50,519 nucleotides of DNA from an uncultured Clostridia bacterium (GTDB lineage Bacteria; Bacillota; Clostridia; Oscillospirales; Acutalibacteraceae): contig CAMUZI010000005.1 of the NCBI GenBank assembly GCA_947165155.1, positions 1 to 50,519 on the forward strand. The letters are read 5' to 3'. How positions within the stretch are numbered: the first letter of the stretch is position 1; each line of letters opens with the position of its first letter. Both the position numbers and the translations under genes were made by a program. The notes beneath the pieces are model-generated. The model saw only the letters and a program-made list of their open reading frames with translations, searched no databases and was not told the DNA's origin. Positions 25,880 to 33,754 of this stretch are shown here, in pieces.

Positions 25880-26335
25880 ATCTATCCCCTACTTTCTGCG
25901 TTTTTGTAGTAATGGTATCATGGTGCATAAAAAAAATCAATTTTTTTGTCGATTTTAAACAATAGAGAAAATATAAAAACTATAGTTACAAATTGGCAAA
26001 TGAACGGAATATTTGACATCCTTTTCAAAGAAGTGGTATCTTTTCCCACGATTTGCATATACAATCTATGCATTTTTGCGTCGATGGTGCCACAGTTTAA
26101 AAAAATTGTTAATTTCAAACAATTAGAAGAACATAAAAATTATAGTTGCAAATTGGAAAATGAACAAAACATTTGACCCCTTTTTCAAAGAAATGATATC
26201 TTTTCCCACGATTTGCATATATAATTTGTGCATTTTTGCGTTGATGATGTCACAGTTAAAAAAATATTTTTTGTTGATTTTAAACAATGGAGGAAATATG
26301 AAAATTATAGTTGCAAATTGGAAAATGAACGGAAC
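25835..26335. repeat. Triplicated mgtA-tpiA divergent 5' region
   Basis: Three tandem units, about 25835-26014, 26015-26174 and 26175-26335. Each holds the first 10-14 codons of mgtA (reverse), the intergenic region, and the first 10-13 codons of tpiA. Shared blocks are TGGTATCTTTT/TGATATCTTTT, ATTTGCATAT and TATAGTTGCAAATTGGAAAA. Only the outer ends belong to full genes. Units B and C are closer to each other than to A. Confidence 0.9.
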
Positions 26336-27011
26336 AGTAGATTACATAAATGACTACTTCGATAAATTCTTATCAAACGTAAAAATTGTTGATTCGGAAG
26401 TTATATTTGCAGTTCCCTATGTTTTTTTGGAACATATAAAAAAGATCGTGAAAAATCAGAATATTAAAATTTTTGCTCAAAATTGCAGTCACGAAGAAAA
26501 CGGTGCATTTACGGGAGAAATATCGGCATCGATGCTTTCCTCGATGGGAATTGATGGCTCGATAGTTGGACATTGTGAAAGAAGAAAATACGGAGAAAAT
26601 TATGAAATCATAAATAAAAAGATAAAAATTTTAACTAAGCATAATTTAAGATCTATAATTTGCATAGGAGAAGATGATAAGGAACATAAAGAGGAAATAT
26701 TAGAAGAACAATTAGAAAAATGCCTATACGGAATTGAAAACTATAAGAATATGATTTTGGCATATGAACCGGTATGGTCAATTGGAAAAAATCACAATCT
26801 TGATCTTGAAGAAATCGATAATTCAATTGCGATAATTAGAGGCATAGTCGAAAAATTGAAATTTGAAGAATTAAAAATCTTATATGGAGGTTCGGTTAAT
26901 AAAAACAATGTACGCGAAATTTCAGCAAAATTAAACATAAATGGTGTTCTAGTAGGAAGAGATTCGTTAGATCCGATGAATTTTTCCCAAATTGTCAATT
27001 TCTTAGAATAA
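26298..27011 (+). CDS. tpiA: Triose-phosphate isomerase
   Basis: A 237-aa TIM-barrel enzyme converting dihydroxyacetone phosphate and glyceraldehyde 3-phosphate. It carries the catalytic lysine (VANWKMNG), AQNCS and GAFTGEIS, the catalytic histidine in GHCERR, and the glutamate in AYEPVWSIG, then YGGSVN for phosphate binding. The usual GHSERR has cysteine in place of serine. It is slightly short (250 is usual). I chose ATG 26298, with GGAGGAAAT upstream and MKIIVANWKMNG matching the family; a longer frame from 26160 only reads through the repeated upstream unit. Confidence 0.93.
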   Translation: MKIIVANWKMNGTVDYINDYFDKFLSNVKIVDSEVIFAVPYVFLEHIKKIVKNQNIKIFAQNCSHEENGAFTGEISASMLSSMGIDGSIVGHCERRKYGENYEIINKKIKILTKHNLRSIICIGEDDKEHKEEILEEQLEKCLYGIENYKNMILAYEPVWSIGKNHNLDLEEIDNSIAIIRGIVEKLKFEELKILYGGSVNKNNVREISAKLNINGVLVGRDSLDPMNFSQIVNFLE

Positions 27012-27016
27012 TTTAG

Positions 27017-27045
27017 TTGATATTTTTGTATATGCACATTATAAT
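27017..27045 (+). promoter_or_regulatory. Promoter of the 144-aa secreted protein
   Basis: TTGATA (27017-27022), 17-bp spacer, TATAAT (27040-27045), right after the tpiA stop. The leader of about 40 nt ends in GGAGGT. Confidence 0.75.
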
Positions 27046-27093
27046 CACCTTGTCACATTGTGTGTCGCATTATTAATTATTTCGGAGGTAAGT

Positions 27094-27528
27094 ATGAAAA
27101 GCAAAGGGTTAGTAGCGAGTTTATTATGCTCTTGTATACTATCGAATACGGTGTCGGCAATTGATTCTGATCTTGTAAACTTGGCTTTGGAATATGTACC
27201 AGAGCGTGTCATCGTTTATTGTAGCGTCAACCGGCGTGGCGTACTTGTTGGTGATGGTTTTAGTTTTACTGGGCCACAAGATAGATTGATATTGGTATCC
27301 AGAGTTGAAGATCATTTAATTGCTGGTGGTATAAGATTTGATTTCCCTAAAGATGACTTTATTTCTAATGATTTTATTCTTAGGATTATGGTGGTATTTT
27401 ACTGTAATTTCCTTGCTAGCAGAATTTTCCCAAGATTGTCTCCAGAAAAATTTTGCAGTGGTAGTGTTATATTTGCAAAGATTTGTGAAAAAATTAAAAA
27501 AAATATTTGTTTTATTGATAATTCATGA
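27094..27528 (+). CDS. Small secreted protein of unknown function
   Basis: A 144-aa protein starting at ATG 27094, with GGAGGT 7 bp upstream. A signal peptide (MKSKGLVASLLCSCILSNTV, cut after SAI or SA) is followed by a mixed polar-hydrophobic domain with VIVYCSVNRRGVLVGDGF and FDFPKDDF. I recognise no family. The region to about 27600 looks like degraded coding sequence in other frames, so the gene may have lost a longer 3' end. It has its own promoter. Confidence 0.65.
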   Translation: MKSKGLVASLLCSCILSNTVSAIDSDLVNLALEYVPERVIVYCSVNRRGVLVGDGFSFTGPQDRLILVSRVEDHLIAGGIRFDFPKDDFISNDFILRIMVVFYCNFLASRIFPRLSPEKFCSGSVIFAKICEKIKKNICFIDNS

Positions 27529-27880
27529 AATCTCTAAAAGAAAGTGTAAGTTGGCGCTTAGTATTATGGGCTGTGGTGTTTTGTTCAAGTTTACATAGAA
27601 GTACGAAGGTGTGTTGGGATGGATTTGTTTTTGAATTTGACAGTTGACTTTGTATAGGAAATGAGAACAAATTGGATGTCGGTGGTGGGTATTACTTATT
27701 CATGTAGTATTTCCGGCGTTTAATTTTAGGTTTAAATAAGAATCTTAGCTAAGTTTAACAATGCGTTTAGTTTTTTGCCTCTTTGTTGTTCGCAGAGTAT
27801 TTAATATTCTACTTCTTATTAAATCTTGGAATTGTATACGCACATTTAGAATGGTTCATTTGTTTTTTGACTATTTTGTG
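27529..27880. other. Gene-free stretch
   Basis: No convincing gene or structure. The first 70 bp may be decayed 3' sequence of the preceding secreted-protein gene. Confidence 0.45.
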
Positions 27881-27909
27881 TTGACTTTTTTGGCTTAATT
27901 TGTTATAAT
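27881..27909 (+). promoter_or_regulatory. Promoter of the 470-aa coiled-coil membrane protein
   Basis: TTGACT (27881-27886), 17-bp spacer, TATAAT (27904-27909). The leader to ATG 27942 is about 25 nt. Confidence 0.82.
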
Positions 27910-27941
27910 TAAACATATTAATGTATTGTGAGGTGATATTT

Positions 27942-29354
27942 ATGTCATGGAAAAATACGGAAGAATGGAAAAAATTTGTCGAAAATAAAGTAAGCAACGT
28001 TGGAAAAAGAATAAGTTCTCTAGAAAATGTAAGTTTGTCATTGGAAGGAAAATCCTCAGATAGTATAGCAAAAGAAGCAAAAATGAAATTTCAGATTCGA
28101 GAGTTTTTTGGTGATTTAATTAATAATTTTTCTAAATGGTTTGTGCCATATTGTAAACTTGTTAAATTGACTGAAGAACGATTGGAAAGCAATGATAAAA
28201 AAGATGAAAAAAATGGAAAATTTACATCTATGATTTATAGTTTAATGAAAGAAACTAGAGAAAACTTACATAAATTGAGACAAGCTGAGGGCGGAATTGC
28301 AAAAAAATTTTTGGAATCTATCAAAAAAGGATTAAATCAAAGAGAATTTGATCATAATGAAAAAATAATTGAAAAAGTTCAGAATCAATTTTCAGAAATA
28401 TTGAAAAAAGCAAAGCAGAATTTGACTAAGATAAAAAATTTAGGTAAGAAAAAAGATATTTTGCTCTTAAATAGTTTGAGAAATTCAGTAGCATATGGTG
28501 GGGATAAAGATTTAAATGATAGGCATAAGACTAGTTTTTGGGATGTTTTAGGTTTTATTGACAGTGTTTTGAATGATGAAAAAAATTGGTTGAGTAGCAA
28601 TATAGACAAAATTGTCAAAGAATTTGAAGATTTGCGCGGCAGACTAAGTGAGCCATTTCGTTTTGGTGATAGAATGGCGAATTCCGAAGAAATTAAAAAC
28701 TTTTGCATCCAATCTATTGAGAATATTAGTAACAATAGCAATGACGCAAATGGTGAAATTGTCGATTCTTTTTTGGAATTTAAAAAAATTACCGATAACC
28801 TATTTTATAGAGCATTTAATAAATTAAAAAATGATATGTTTGAACAGGTAAAATCAAATAAATTTGATATTTCTGAATTTAAATTTGAAATGAAAGGGCT
28901 TTTGAAACATGTTAGGAAAAAAGTAGATAGTAAATTAGAATTAATAGGAAACAAGTTTGACAAAAACGATAAGAAATCTTTCGAATCTTTAAGGGATGTT
29001 ATCATTGAAAACGCGGTTTGCAAAGGTGAAATTTCAGTTTACATTGACGATAGCGGTATGGGAGAGATGTGGGAAGATGAAGCGTGCCTCGGCGTTGCGA
29101 GCATAGGTTTGGTGGGTCTCCCTTTTGCTACAGTGTTATTTTCACTTGTGATGTGTTTTCCAGTAGCATTGAATATGATTACTGACCCTATAGCTGCTAC
29201 ACTTGTATCATATTTTGGTATGATAAGTATTGGTGCTGGTTTTGTGGCAACAGCAGTTGCAGCAACGGCGTGGATAGGATATAAAATATTTCGGCGCATT
29301 AAAGAGAAGAAAATGATAAAAGAATTCGAAAAAGACATAGAAGTAGAGGCATAG
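27942..29354 (+). CDS. Long helical protein with C-terminal membrane hairpin
   Basis: A 470-aa protein. ATG 27942 follows GAGGTGATATTT. It has no signal peptide. Residues 1 to about 385 are charged and helical, with long heptad-like stretches. Two hydrophobic segments follow: GVASIGLVGLPFATVLFSL and, after a short break with TDPIAATLVSYFG, GAGFVATAVAATAWIG. A basic then acidic tail (FRRIKEKKMIKEFEKDIEVEA) ends it. The layout recalls helical pore-forming toxins or membrane-inserting effectors, but I see no family signature. A structural membrane protein is equally possible. It has its own promoter and no operon partner. Confidence 0.7.
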   Translation: MSWKNTEEWKKFVENKVSNVGKRISSLENVSLSLEGKSSDSIAKEAKMKFQIREFFGDLINNFSKWFVPYCKLVKLTEERLESNDKKDEKNGKFTSMIYSLMKETRENLHKLRQAEGGIAKKFLESIKKGLNQREFDHNEKIIEKVQNQFSEILKKAKQNLTKIKNLGKKKDILLLNSLRNSVAYGGDKDLNDRHKTSFWDVLGFIDSVLNDEKNWLSSNIDKIVKEFEDLRGRLSEPFRFGDRMANSEEIKNFCIQSIENISNNSNDANGEIVDSFLEFKKITDNLFYRAFNKLKNDMFEQVKSNKFDISEFKFEMKGLLKHVRKKVDSKLELIGNKFDKNDKKSFESLRDVIIENAVCKGEISVYIDDSGMGEMWEDEACLGVASIGLVGLPFATVLFSLVMCFPVALNMITDPIAATLVSYFGMISIGAGFVATAVAATAWIGYKIFRRIKEKKMIKEFEKDIEVEA

Positions 29355-29670
29355 GTGAATAAATAATGCCACAATAGTGAAAGTATTAATACAAAAAGCG
29401 TCCACAATATCACAATTTGCAAAACCATGTTTTTCTGGTTTTTGTCTTTCAAACAGAGAATCTGTAACTTTTACACACTACAACAACACTGATCACCACG
29501 CTAACTCAGCAAGACACCTAAAATGTAGTGATTGACAAATTTTATTTACTGAACGATAGATTTACAATTTGTACATGTTTTTAAAGATATTGCCTTACTT
29601 ACATACTCGTTTGCATCAAAACTTAACTTAGATAAATTTATTTTTCTATGAAACGTGATTTAGAACCAAA
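29355..29670. other. Gene-free stretch between convergent genes
   Basis: No gene. A weak hairpin, AAAACCA/TGGTTTTT with trailing T, at about 29424-29447 could end the upstream transcript. Confidence 0.4.
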
Positions 29671-30600
29671 TTAACTAACACTCCCTAGAACATTTAAAAT
29701 TTTATTTTTTACTAACTCACAAACAGCAGTACGTGCACATCCCAGATATCCTCTAGGATCGAAATTTGTCTTGTTTTCATCCATAAATTTTCTTATTGCC
29801 AAAGTTATAGATAATCTTAAATCAGAATCTATATTTATCTTGCAAACTGACATTGAGGCAGCTTTTTTTAACATTTTTTCTGGAACTCCTTTAGCATTCT
29901 TTATATCAATACCGTACCTATGTAACTCTTTAACAGTATTCTCATTCACTGAAGAAGCACCATGCAAAACAATTGGAAAACCAGGCATCAAATTTTCAAT
30001 TTCTTCGAGAATATCAAATCTCAACGATGGTACAGAATCAACCCCGAATTTGTTTACTCCGTGACTGGTACCTATCGCAATTGCTAATGAATTGACTCCA
30101 GTTTTTTCGACAAATTCCTTAACCTGCATGGGATCAGTAAAAATAGAGCGCTCATCTGAGCACTCCACATGATCTTCAATTCCCTGTAAGCGTCCTAACT
30201 CCCCCTCTACCGAAACATCTCGTCTTGATGCATAATCAACTACTCTGGAAGTAAGAGACACATTTTCCTCAAACGGAAGAGATGAGCCATCTATCATGAC
30301 CGATGTAAACCCCATATCGATGCATTTTTTACAAAGTTCAAACGAATTTCCGTGATCGAGATGAAGCGCAGCTTCAATATTATTTTCTTCAACAGCAACC
30401 TCAAGAATGCTTTTAAGATACTCATGCCCTGCATACTTACCGGCTCCTGGGGAAACTTGAAATATCACTGGTGAATTCAGTTCTCTGCATGCCTGAGAAA
30501 TCCCCTGTACTATCTCCATGTTACATACATTGAATGCCCCCACCGCATATCTTTTGATGTAAGCCTTTTCGAACATTTCCTTAGTGTTTACTAATGACAT
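29671..30600 (-). CDS. fba: Class II fructose-bisphosphate aldolase
   Basis: A 309-aa zinc-dependent aldolase of glycolysis and gluconeogenesis, cleaving fructose 1,6-bisphosphate. Metal and substrate sites are visible: HLDHGNSF, MIDGSSLPFEEN, VEGELG, IGTSHGV and VLHGASS. NIDSDLRLSIT carries phosphate-binding residues. The length is typical. ATG 30600 follows GAGAGGATAT, and MSLVNTKEM fits family starts. It works with the tpiA product 3 kb away, though the two genes are not an operon. Agarose or tagatose-type substrates cannot be excluded, but glycolysis is most likely. Confidence 0.92.
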   Translation of the reverse strand: MSLVNTKEMFEKAYIKRYAVGAFNVCNMEIVQGISQACRELNSPVIFQVSPGAGKYAGHEYLKSILEVAVEENNIEAALHLDHGNSFELCKKCIDMGFTSVMIDGSSLPFEENVSLTSRVVDYASRRDVSVEGELGRLQGIEDHVECSDERSIFTDPMQVKEFVEKTGVNSLAIAIGTSHGVNKFGVDSVPSLRFDILEEIENLMPGFPIVLHGASSVNENTVKELHRYGIDIKNAKGVPEKMLKKAASMSVCKINIDSDLRLSITLAIRKFMDENKTNFDPRGYLGCARTAVCELVKNKILNVLGSVS

Positions 30601-30732
30601 ATATCCTCTCATGCTGTATTTTTGCGATTATACCACATTCGAATTTTTTATTCAAAAACTAGATACATAATTCTATTGCTTTTATATACTATGTTTATTA
30701 GCTTTATGCAAAAAAAAGTTAAATTTGCTTGT

Positions 30733-30761
30733 TTGACAAAAATCTCAAGATTTGATAAGAT
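30733..30761 (+). promoter_or_regulatory. Promoter of the 290-aa secreted membrane protein
   Basis: TTGACA (30733-30738), 17-bp spacer, TAAGAT (30756-30761), followed by a 57-nt leader with GAGGTG. Confidence 0.72.
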
Positions 30762-30824
30762 ATGAGAACCGGAGTTGTTTTAAATTCGATTCAACTCAAT
30801 ATATTTTATCTTGAGGTGTTGTTT

Positions 30825-31697
30825 ATGTCTAAGTTAAGGAAAGTATGTGCTATTTTATGTTCAGGTATGTGTGCTTTAGGGAGTGCTAGTGCTGATCCAA
30901 GTGATAGGTCTATGAAAGACTTACAAGATATGATAAGTCGTAATCCTGCTGCATTTAAAAGTAGTGTGCAGCAAGTCGTGAATGACCGGATTGCAAAGTA
31001 CGGACAAGAGCGAGAAGCATCTTCTTATGCACCTTACTCACCTGTGCTTTTTGGCTTTAGTTTTGGAAAGAATGCAGCTTCAGCGGAGGCTATTGGACGG
31101 CTTAAAGTTTTGAAAGACCAAGAAATTTTGAAATATATTAATGAAGGTGATTTGGACTATCTTAAGAAAGTTGCTTCGAATAAAAAAGCAGGTTGGATTT
31201 CTGTTTATGTATTGTTGAGATGTATATTTGCGCCTTGTGTTGGTGGTGGTGTGTGGTTTGGTGTTATCATATTTCTTAGTAAGTGTGTTTCCAACTGGCT
31301 GAAACTTGGTGAGAGTGGTGCTTTCGCTGTTGCTTGTTGGATAATATCAATTCTTGTTAGTTATATAGCATCAAGTTCTGCTGCTGGTGGCTTTAATGTT
31401 TTGGCGCAAAAGCTTAAGGGAGAAAGTAAAGAAGTAAAAGAAATATGCGAAGAAATGTGGAATATAGCTAGTAGAGCTGCGCAGCAAATGAAAAACGCGA
31501 GCAGAAAAAGAAGCAATAGTGCACCTGTAAAAAGAAGCAATAAATTGAAGGTCAGCAAAAAAAAGACGGAGCTCAATCAAAAGCAAGTAGTTGAATCCGG
31601 ACCTGATAAGGTCGAATCGACTAAAGAAAAGGTATCGAGTATGAAAGTCGCAAGTGAAAGACTGAATAAAATGGGCAATTTAAATAGTTTTGTTTGA
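30825..31697 (+). CDS. Exported membrane protein with basic tail
   Basis: A 290-aa protein. ATG 30825 follows TTGAGGTG. The signal peptide MSKLRKVCAILCSGMCALGS ends in ASA and shares the MCALGS core with the leftmost gene. Residues 30-110 are polar. Two hydrophobic segments follow, IFAPCVGGGVWFGVIIFL and AFAVACWIISILVSYIASS, then a strongly basic tail rich in lysine and serine (KKRSNSAPVKRSNK, KVSKKKTEL). No known domain. Its promoter and signal sequence were copied downstream (31727). It may sit in the membrane with a nucleic-acid- or lipid-binding tail (inference). Confidence 0.72.
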   Translation: MSKLRKVCAILCSGMCALGSASADPSDRSMKDLQDMISRNPAAFKSSVQQVVNDRIAKYGQEREASSYAPYSPVLFGFSFGKNAASAEAIGRLKVLKDQEILKYINEGDLDYLKKVASNKKAGWISVYVLLRCIFAPCVGGGVWFGVIIFLSKCVSNWLKLGESGAFAVACWIISILVSYIASSSAAGGFNVLAQKLKGESKEVKEICEEMWNIASRAAQQMKNASRKRSNSAPVKRSNKLKVSKKKTELNQKQVVESGPDKVESTKEKVSSMKVASERLNKMGNLNSFV

Positions 31698-31726
31698 TTC
31701 AATGTTTAAATTTTGAAGAGTTGTTT

Positions 31727-31813
31727 ATGTTTAAGTTAAGAAAAATATGTGCTGTTTTATGTTCGGGTATGTGTGCTTTAGGGAGTGCTAGCGCTAATCC
31801 AGGAAAATGGTAA
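31727..31813 (+). pseudogene. Copied signal peptide of the preceding gene, cut off after 28 codons
   Basis: ATG 31727 encodes MFKLRKICAVLCSGMCALGS, then ASANPGKW and a stop. It repeats the leader and signal peptide of 30825 with few changes, including the ribosome-site area. The rest of the gene is gone and an IS-end-like sequence (TTTTAGCAATCCC, about 31835) follows. Probably a paralogue truncated by IS activity. Confidence 0.75.
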
Positions 31814-31847
31814 TGAATCGCAGTTTCTACTCAATTTTAGCAATCCC

Positions 31848-31992
31848 CGATGCTATCCCCAAAACAAACGTATGATCGGTAAATCTTACACTTTCACTGT
31901 TGAGCGGAGCGGAAAAGTTTAAATATGATTATTTACTCCCTCTTATTGTTTTGGTATCGTGATTATTTCTCTTCTGTGCACTTTTGGCAGTC
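31848..31992 (+). mobile_element. IS1-like 3' end fragment
   Basis: It matches the last 145 bp of copies A-C: ATCCCCAAAACAAAC, then CTTTCACTGTTGA and CTCCCTCTTATTGTTTT, and ends in the terminus-like CACTTTTGGCAGTCC. No transposase signature remains. Confidence 0.72.
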
Positions 31993-32111
31993 CCTCACTT
32001 TTGGACCCTCTTGAATCTTGAAGACACTATCCGGCGCCTATATGCGTAAAATCCAAACCTAGCGCCTCCAAATTAAGGTGCACAGAAATTATCCAAAAAC
32101 TCCTTGATAAA

Positions 32112-32822
32112 TCACTTTCTCTTCCTATTTTGTGATATCAATATCAGACGAATAAGTGAAAGTACAGATATAACAATCGCAGCAATATAAGTAAATCTTG
32201 CAGCCATAAGAACTTTTCTGGCACCCTCTAACTCATCTTGAGAAAGCATTCCACTATCTTCGAGTGCAATTAGTGCTCTGTTACTTGCGTCGGATTCAAC
32301 TGGAAGAGTTATCATATGGAATAGTATCGAGATGCTAAATAGTGCAATTCCAATATCTATAACAAAACTATACTGGACTGGAAGAATCAGCCCCAAAAAC
32401 ACTAATGGAGTCGCTAATTGTGAGCTAAAATTAGTTATTGGAACAAAAAAATGGCGAAGCCTCATAGGAAAATAATTTTGTGCAAATTGTACAGCATGTC
32501 CTGCCTCGTGCGCACCAACTCCAACAGCTGAAATGCTATTCTTGTTATACACGTTCCCTGAAAGTGAAATACTGTTACTGGTAGGATCAAAATGATCAGA
32601 TAGGTATCCTTCAGCCTTGTAGAATTCAACTCCACTAACATCGTTTTGTTTTAGCACGATTTCAGAAGATTTTATCCCAGTCAAATTGCATTTTATCTTC
32701 GAATATTTACTAAACGTCAACGCAATCCTCAAATTAGCAAATACAGAAATCGCGAGGATAGAAATAGCAACGAATAGGTAAATTTTGTTTGAGTACATGT
32801 AATAGTCGTAGAAAAAAAACAT
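32112..32822 (-). CDS. YugP-type membrane zinc metallopeptidase
   Basis: A 236-aa protein with a first membrane helix (FVAISILAISVFANLRIAL), then the catalytic HEAGH motif in GVGAHEAGHAVQF, and two or three further helices toward the C-terminus. The substrate-side loop contains SLSGNVYNKNSISAVG, typical of the family. ATG 32822 with GAGGTGG upstream is preferred to a longer frame from 32873. The family is widespread in Clostridia; its substrate is unknown. The gene is divergent from ispE. Confidence 0.85.
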   Translation of the reverse strand: MFFFYDYYMYSNKIYLFVAISILAISVFANLRIALTFSKYSKIKCNLTGIKSSEIVLKQNDVSGVEFYKAEGYLSDHFDPTSNSISLSGNVYNKNSISAVGVGAHEAGHAVQFAQNYFPMRLRHFFVPITNFSSQLATPLVFLGLILPVQYSFVIDIGIALFSISILFHMITLPVESDASNRALIALEDSGMLSQDELEGARKVLMAARFTYIAAIVISVLSLIRLILISQNRKRK

Positions 32823-32873
32823 ATAACCACCTCTATGACACAAGTGAATCCGCCGCGCATACGCAAAATACAC

Positions 32874-32901
32874 TTGATGATTTTTATGAACATAATATAA
32901 T
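32874..32901 (+). promoter_or_regulatory. Promoter overlapping the ispE start
   Basis: TTGATG (32874-32879), 16-bp spacer, TATAAT (32896-32901). The expected start near 32908 is two bases before ATG 32910, so the mRNA would have almost no leader. Confidence 0.6.
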
Positions 32902-32909
32902 ACAATATT

Positions 32910-33713
32910 ATGATATTGTCAAGTTTTGCAAAGATAAATTTAGGTCTCCACATCGGTAAAATACGCTCTGACGGCTTCCATGAAATTGAAACGATAATCA
33001 TTTTCATCTCGCTTGGAGATACGGTTGAAATTTCTAGAATTCCTAGACATGAGATAGTCTTATCGTGTAATAAAAATTTATGCAAACCTGAGGAAAATCT
33101 TGCGTACAAAGCGTGCAAATTGATTTTTGATAACTTTGGTGTTGAGTGCGGGATTAAAATAAAAATTAGGAAGAATATTCCTGATGGTGCTGGTCTTGGT
33201 GGAGGAAGCTCGAATGCGGCGTCTGTTTTGTATGGTTTAAACAAACTTCTCAATTTAGGGATTTCGCACAATGAATTGATTAAATTTGCCTCACATATTG
33301 GATCTGATGTTCCAATGTTTTTATCGTCTGGAATTTTAAAATGTTCAGGAAGAGGAGAAAAAATCAATACGATATGTCAAAATTTTCCTAATTGTAAAAT
33401 TTTGATAAAAGCTGGACTTAAAAAGATAAGTACAAAACAAGCATATCAAGATTTTGACTTATTAGATAGAAAAACTGAAAATTTAGAAGATTTAAACAAA
33501 TTAGAAAGAACTATAAATTTTGGAAATATAAATGAGATATCAAGAAATTGTTTTAACGATTTTGAAAAGATCACGAAGGTTCCTGTGGGATGGCATCTAA
33601 CAGGAAGTGGATCGGCAACATTTAAATTTATTGAAAATTCATTAAATATGAAAAATAAAGAAATACTTGAATGTCACCAAATTAGGCATGGTACAGAAAT
33701 AATTGAATTTTAA
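32910..33713 (+). CDS. ispE: 4-diphosphocytidyl-2-C-methyl-D-erythritol kinase
   Basis: A 267-aa GHMP kinase of the non-mevalonate isoprenoid pathway. It opens SSFAKINLGLHIGKIRSDGF, matching IspE starts, carries the ATP loop PDGAGLGGGSSNAA (about residues 91-104), GSDVPMFL, and near the end LTGSGSATF. The length is near normal (280-290). ATG 32910 is the only start that keeps the conserved N-terminus, and no ribosome site precedes it. Other pathway genes are not in the window. It converges on addA. Confidence 0.92.
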   Translation: MILSSFAKINLGLHIGKIRSDGFHEIETIIIFISLGDTVEISRIPRHEIVLSCNKNLCKPEENLAYKACKLIFDNFGVECGIKIKIRKNIPDGAGLGGGSSNAASVLYGLNKLLNLGISHNELIKFASHIGSDVPMFLSSGILKCSGRGEKINTICQNFPNCKILIKAGLKKISTKQAYQDFDLLDRKTENLEDLNKLERTINFGNINEISRNCFNDFEKITKVPVGWHLTGSGSATFKFIENSLNMKNKEILECHQIRHGTEIIEF

Positions 33714-33754
33714 TTATGCATTTTTGCTAATCAAATGATTTTATCTAATTTAAA

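Noticed and set aside
25880..26014. Mg2+ riboswitch upstream of mgtA
   Set aside because: The leader is short and repeated and shows no clear M-box helices by eye.
25918..26118. Minus-strand 66-codon ORF in the mgtA-tpiA region
   Set aside because: It is formed by a duplicated mgtA start fragment and out-of-frame intergenic sequence.
26160..26297. N-terminal extension of triose-phosphate isomerase
   Set aside because: It only reads through the duplicated mgtA-tpiA unit; the conserved start is at 26298 with a good ribosome site.
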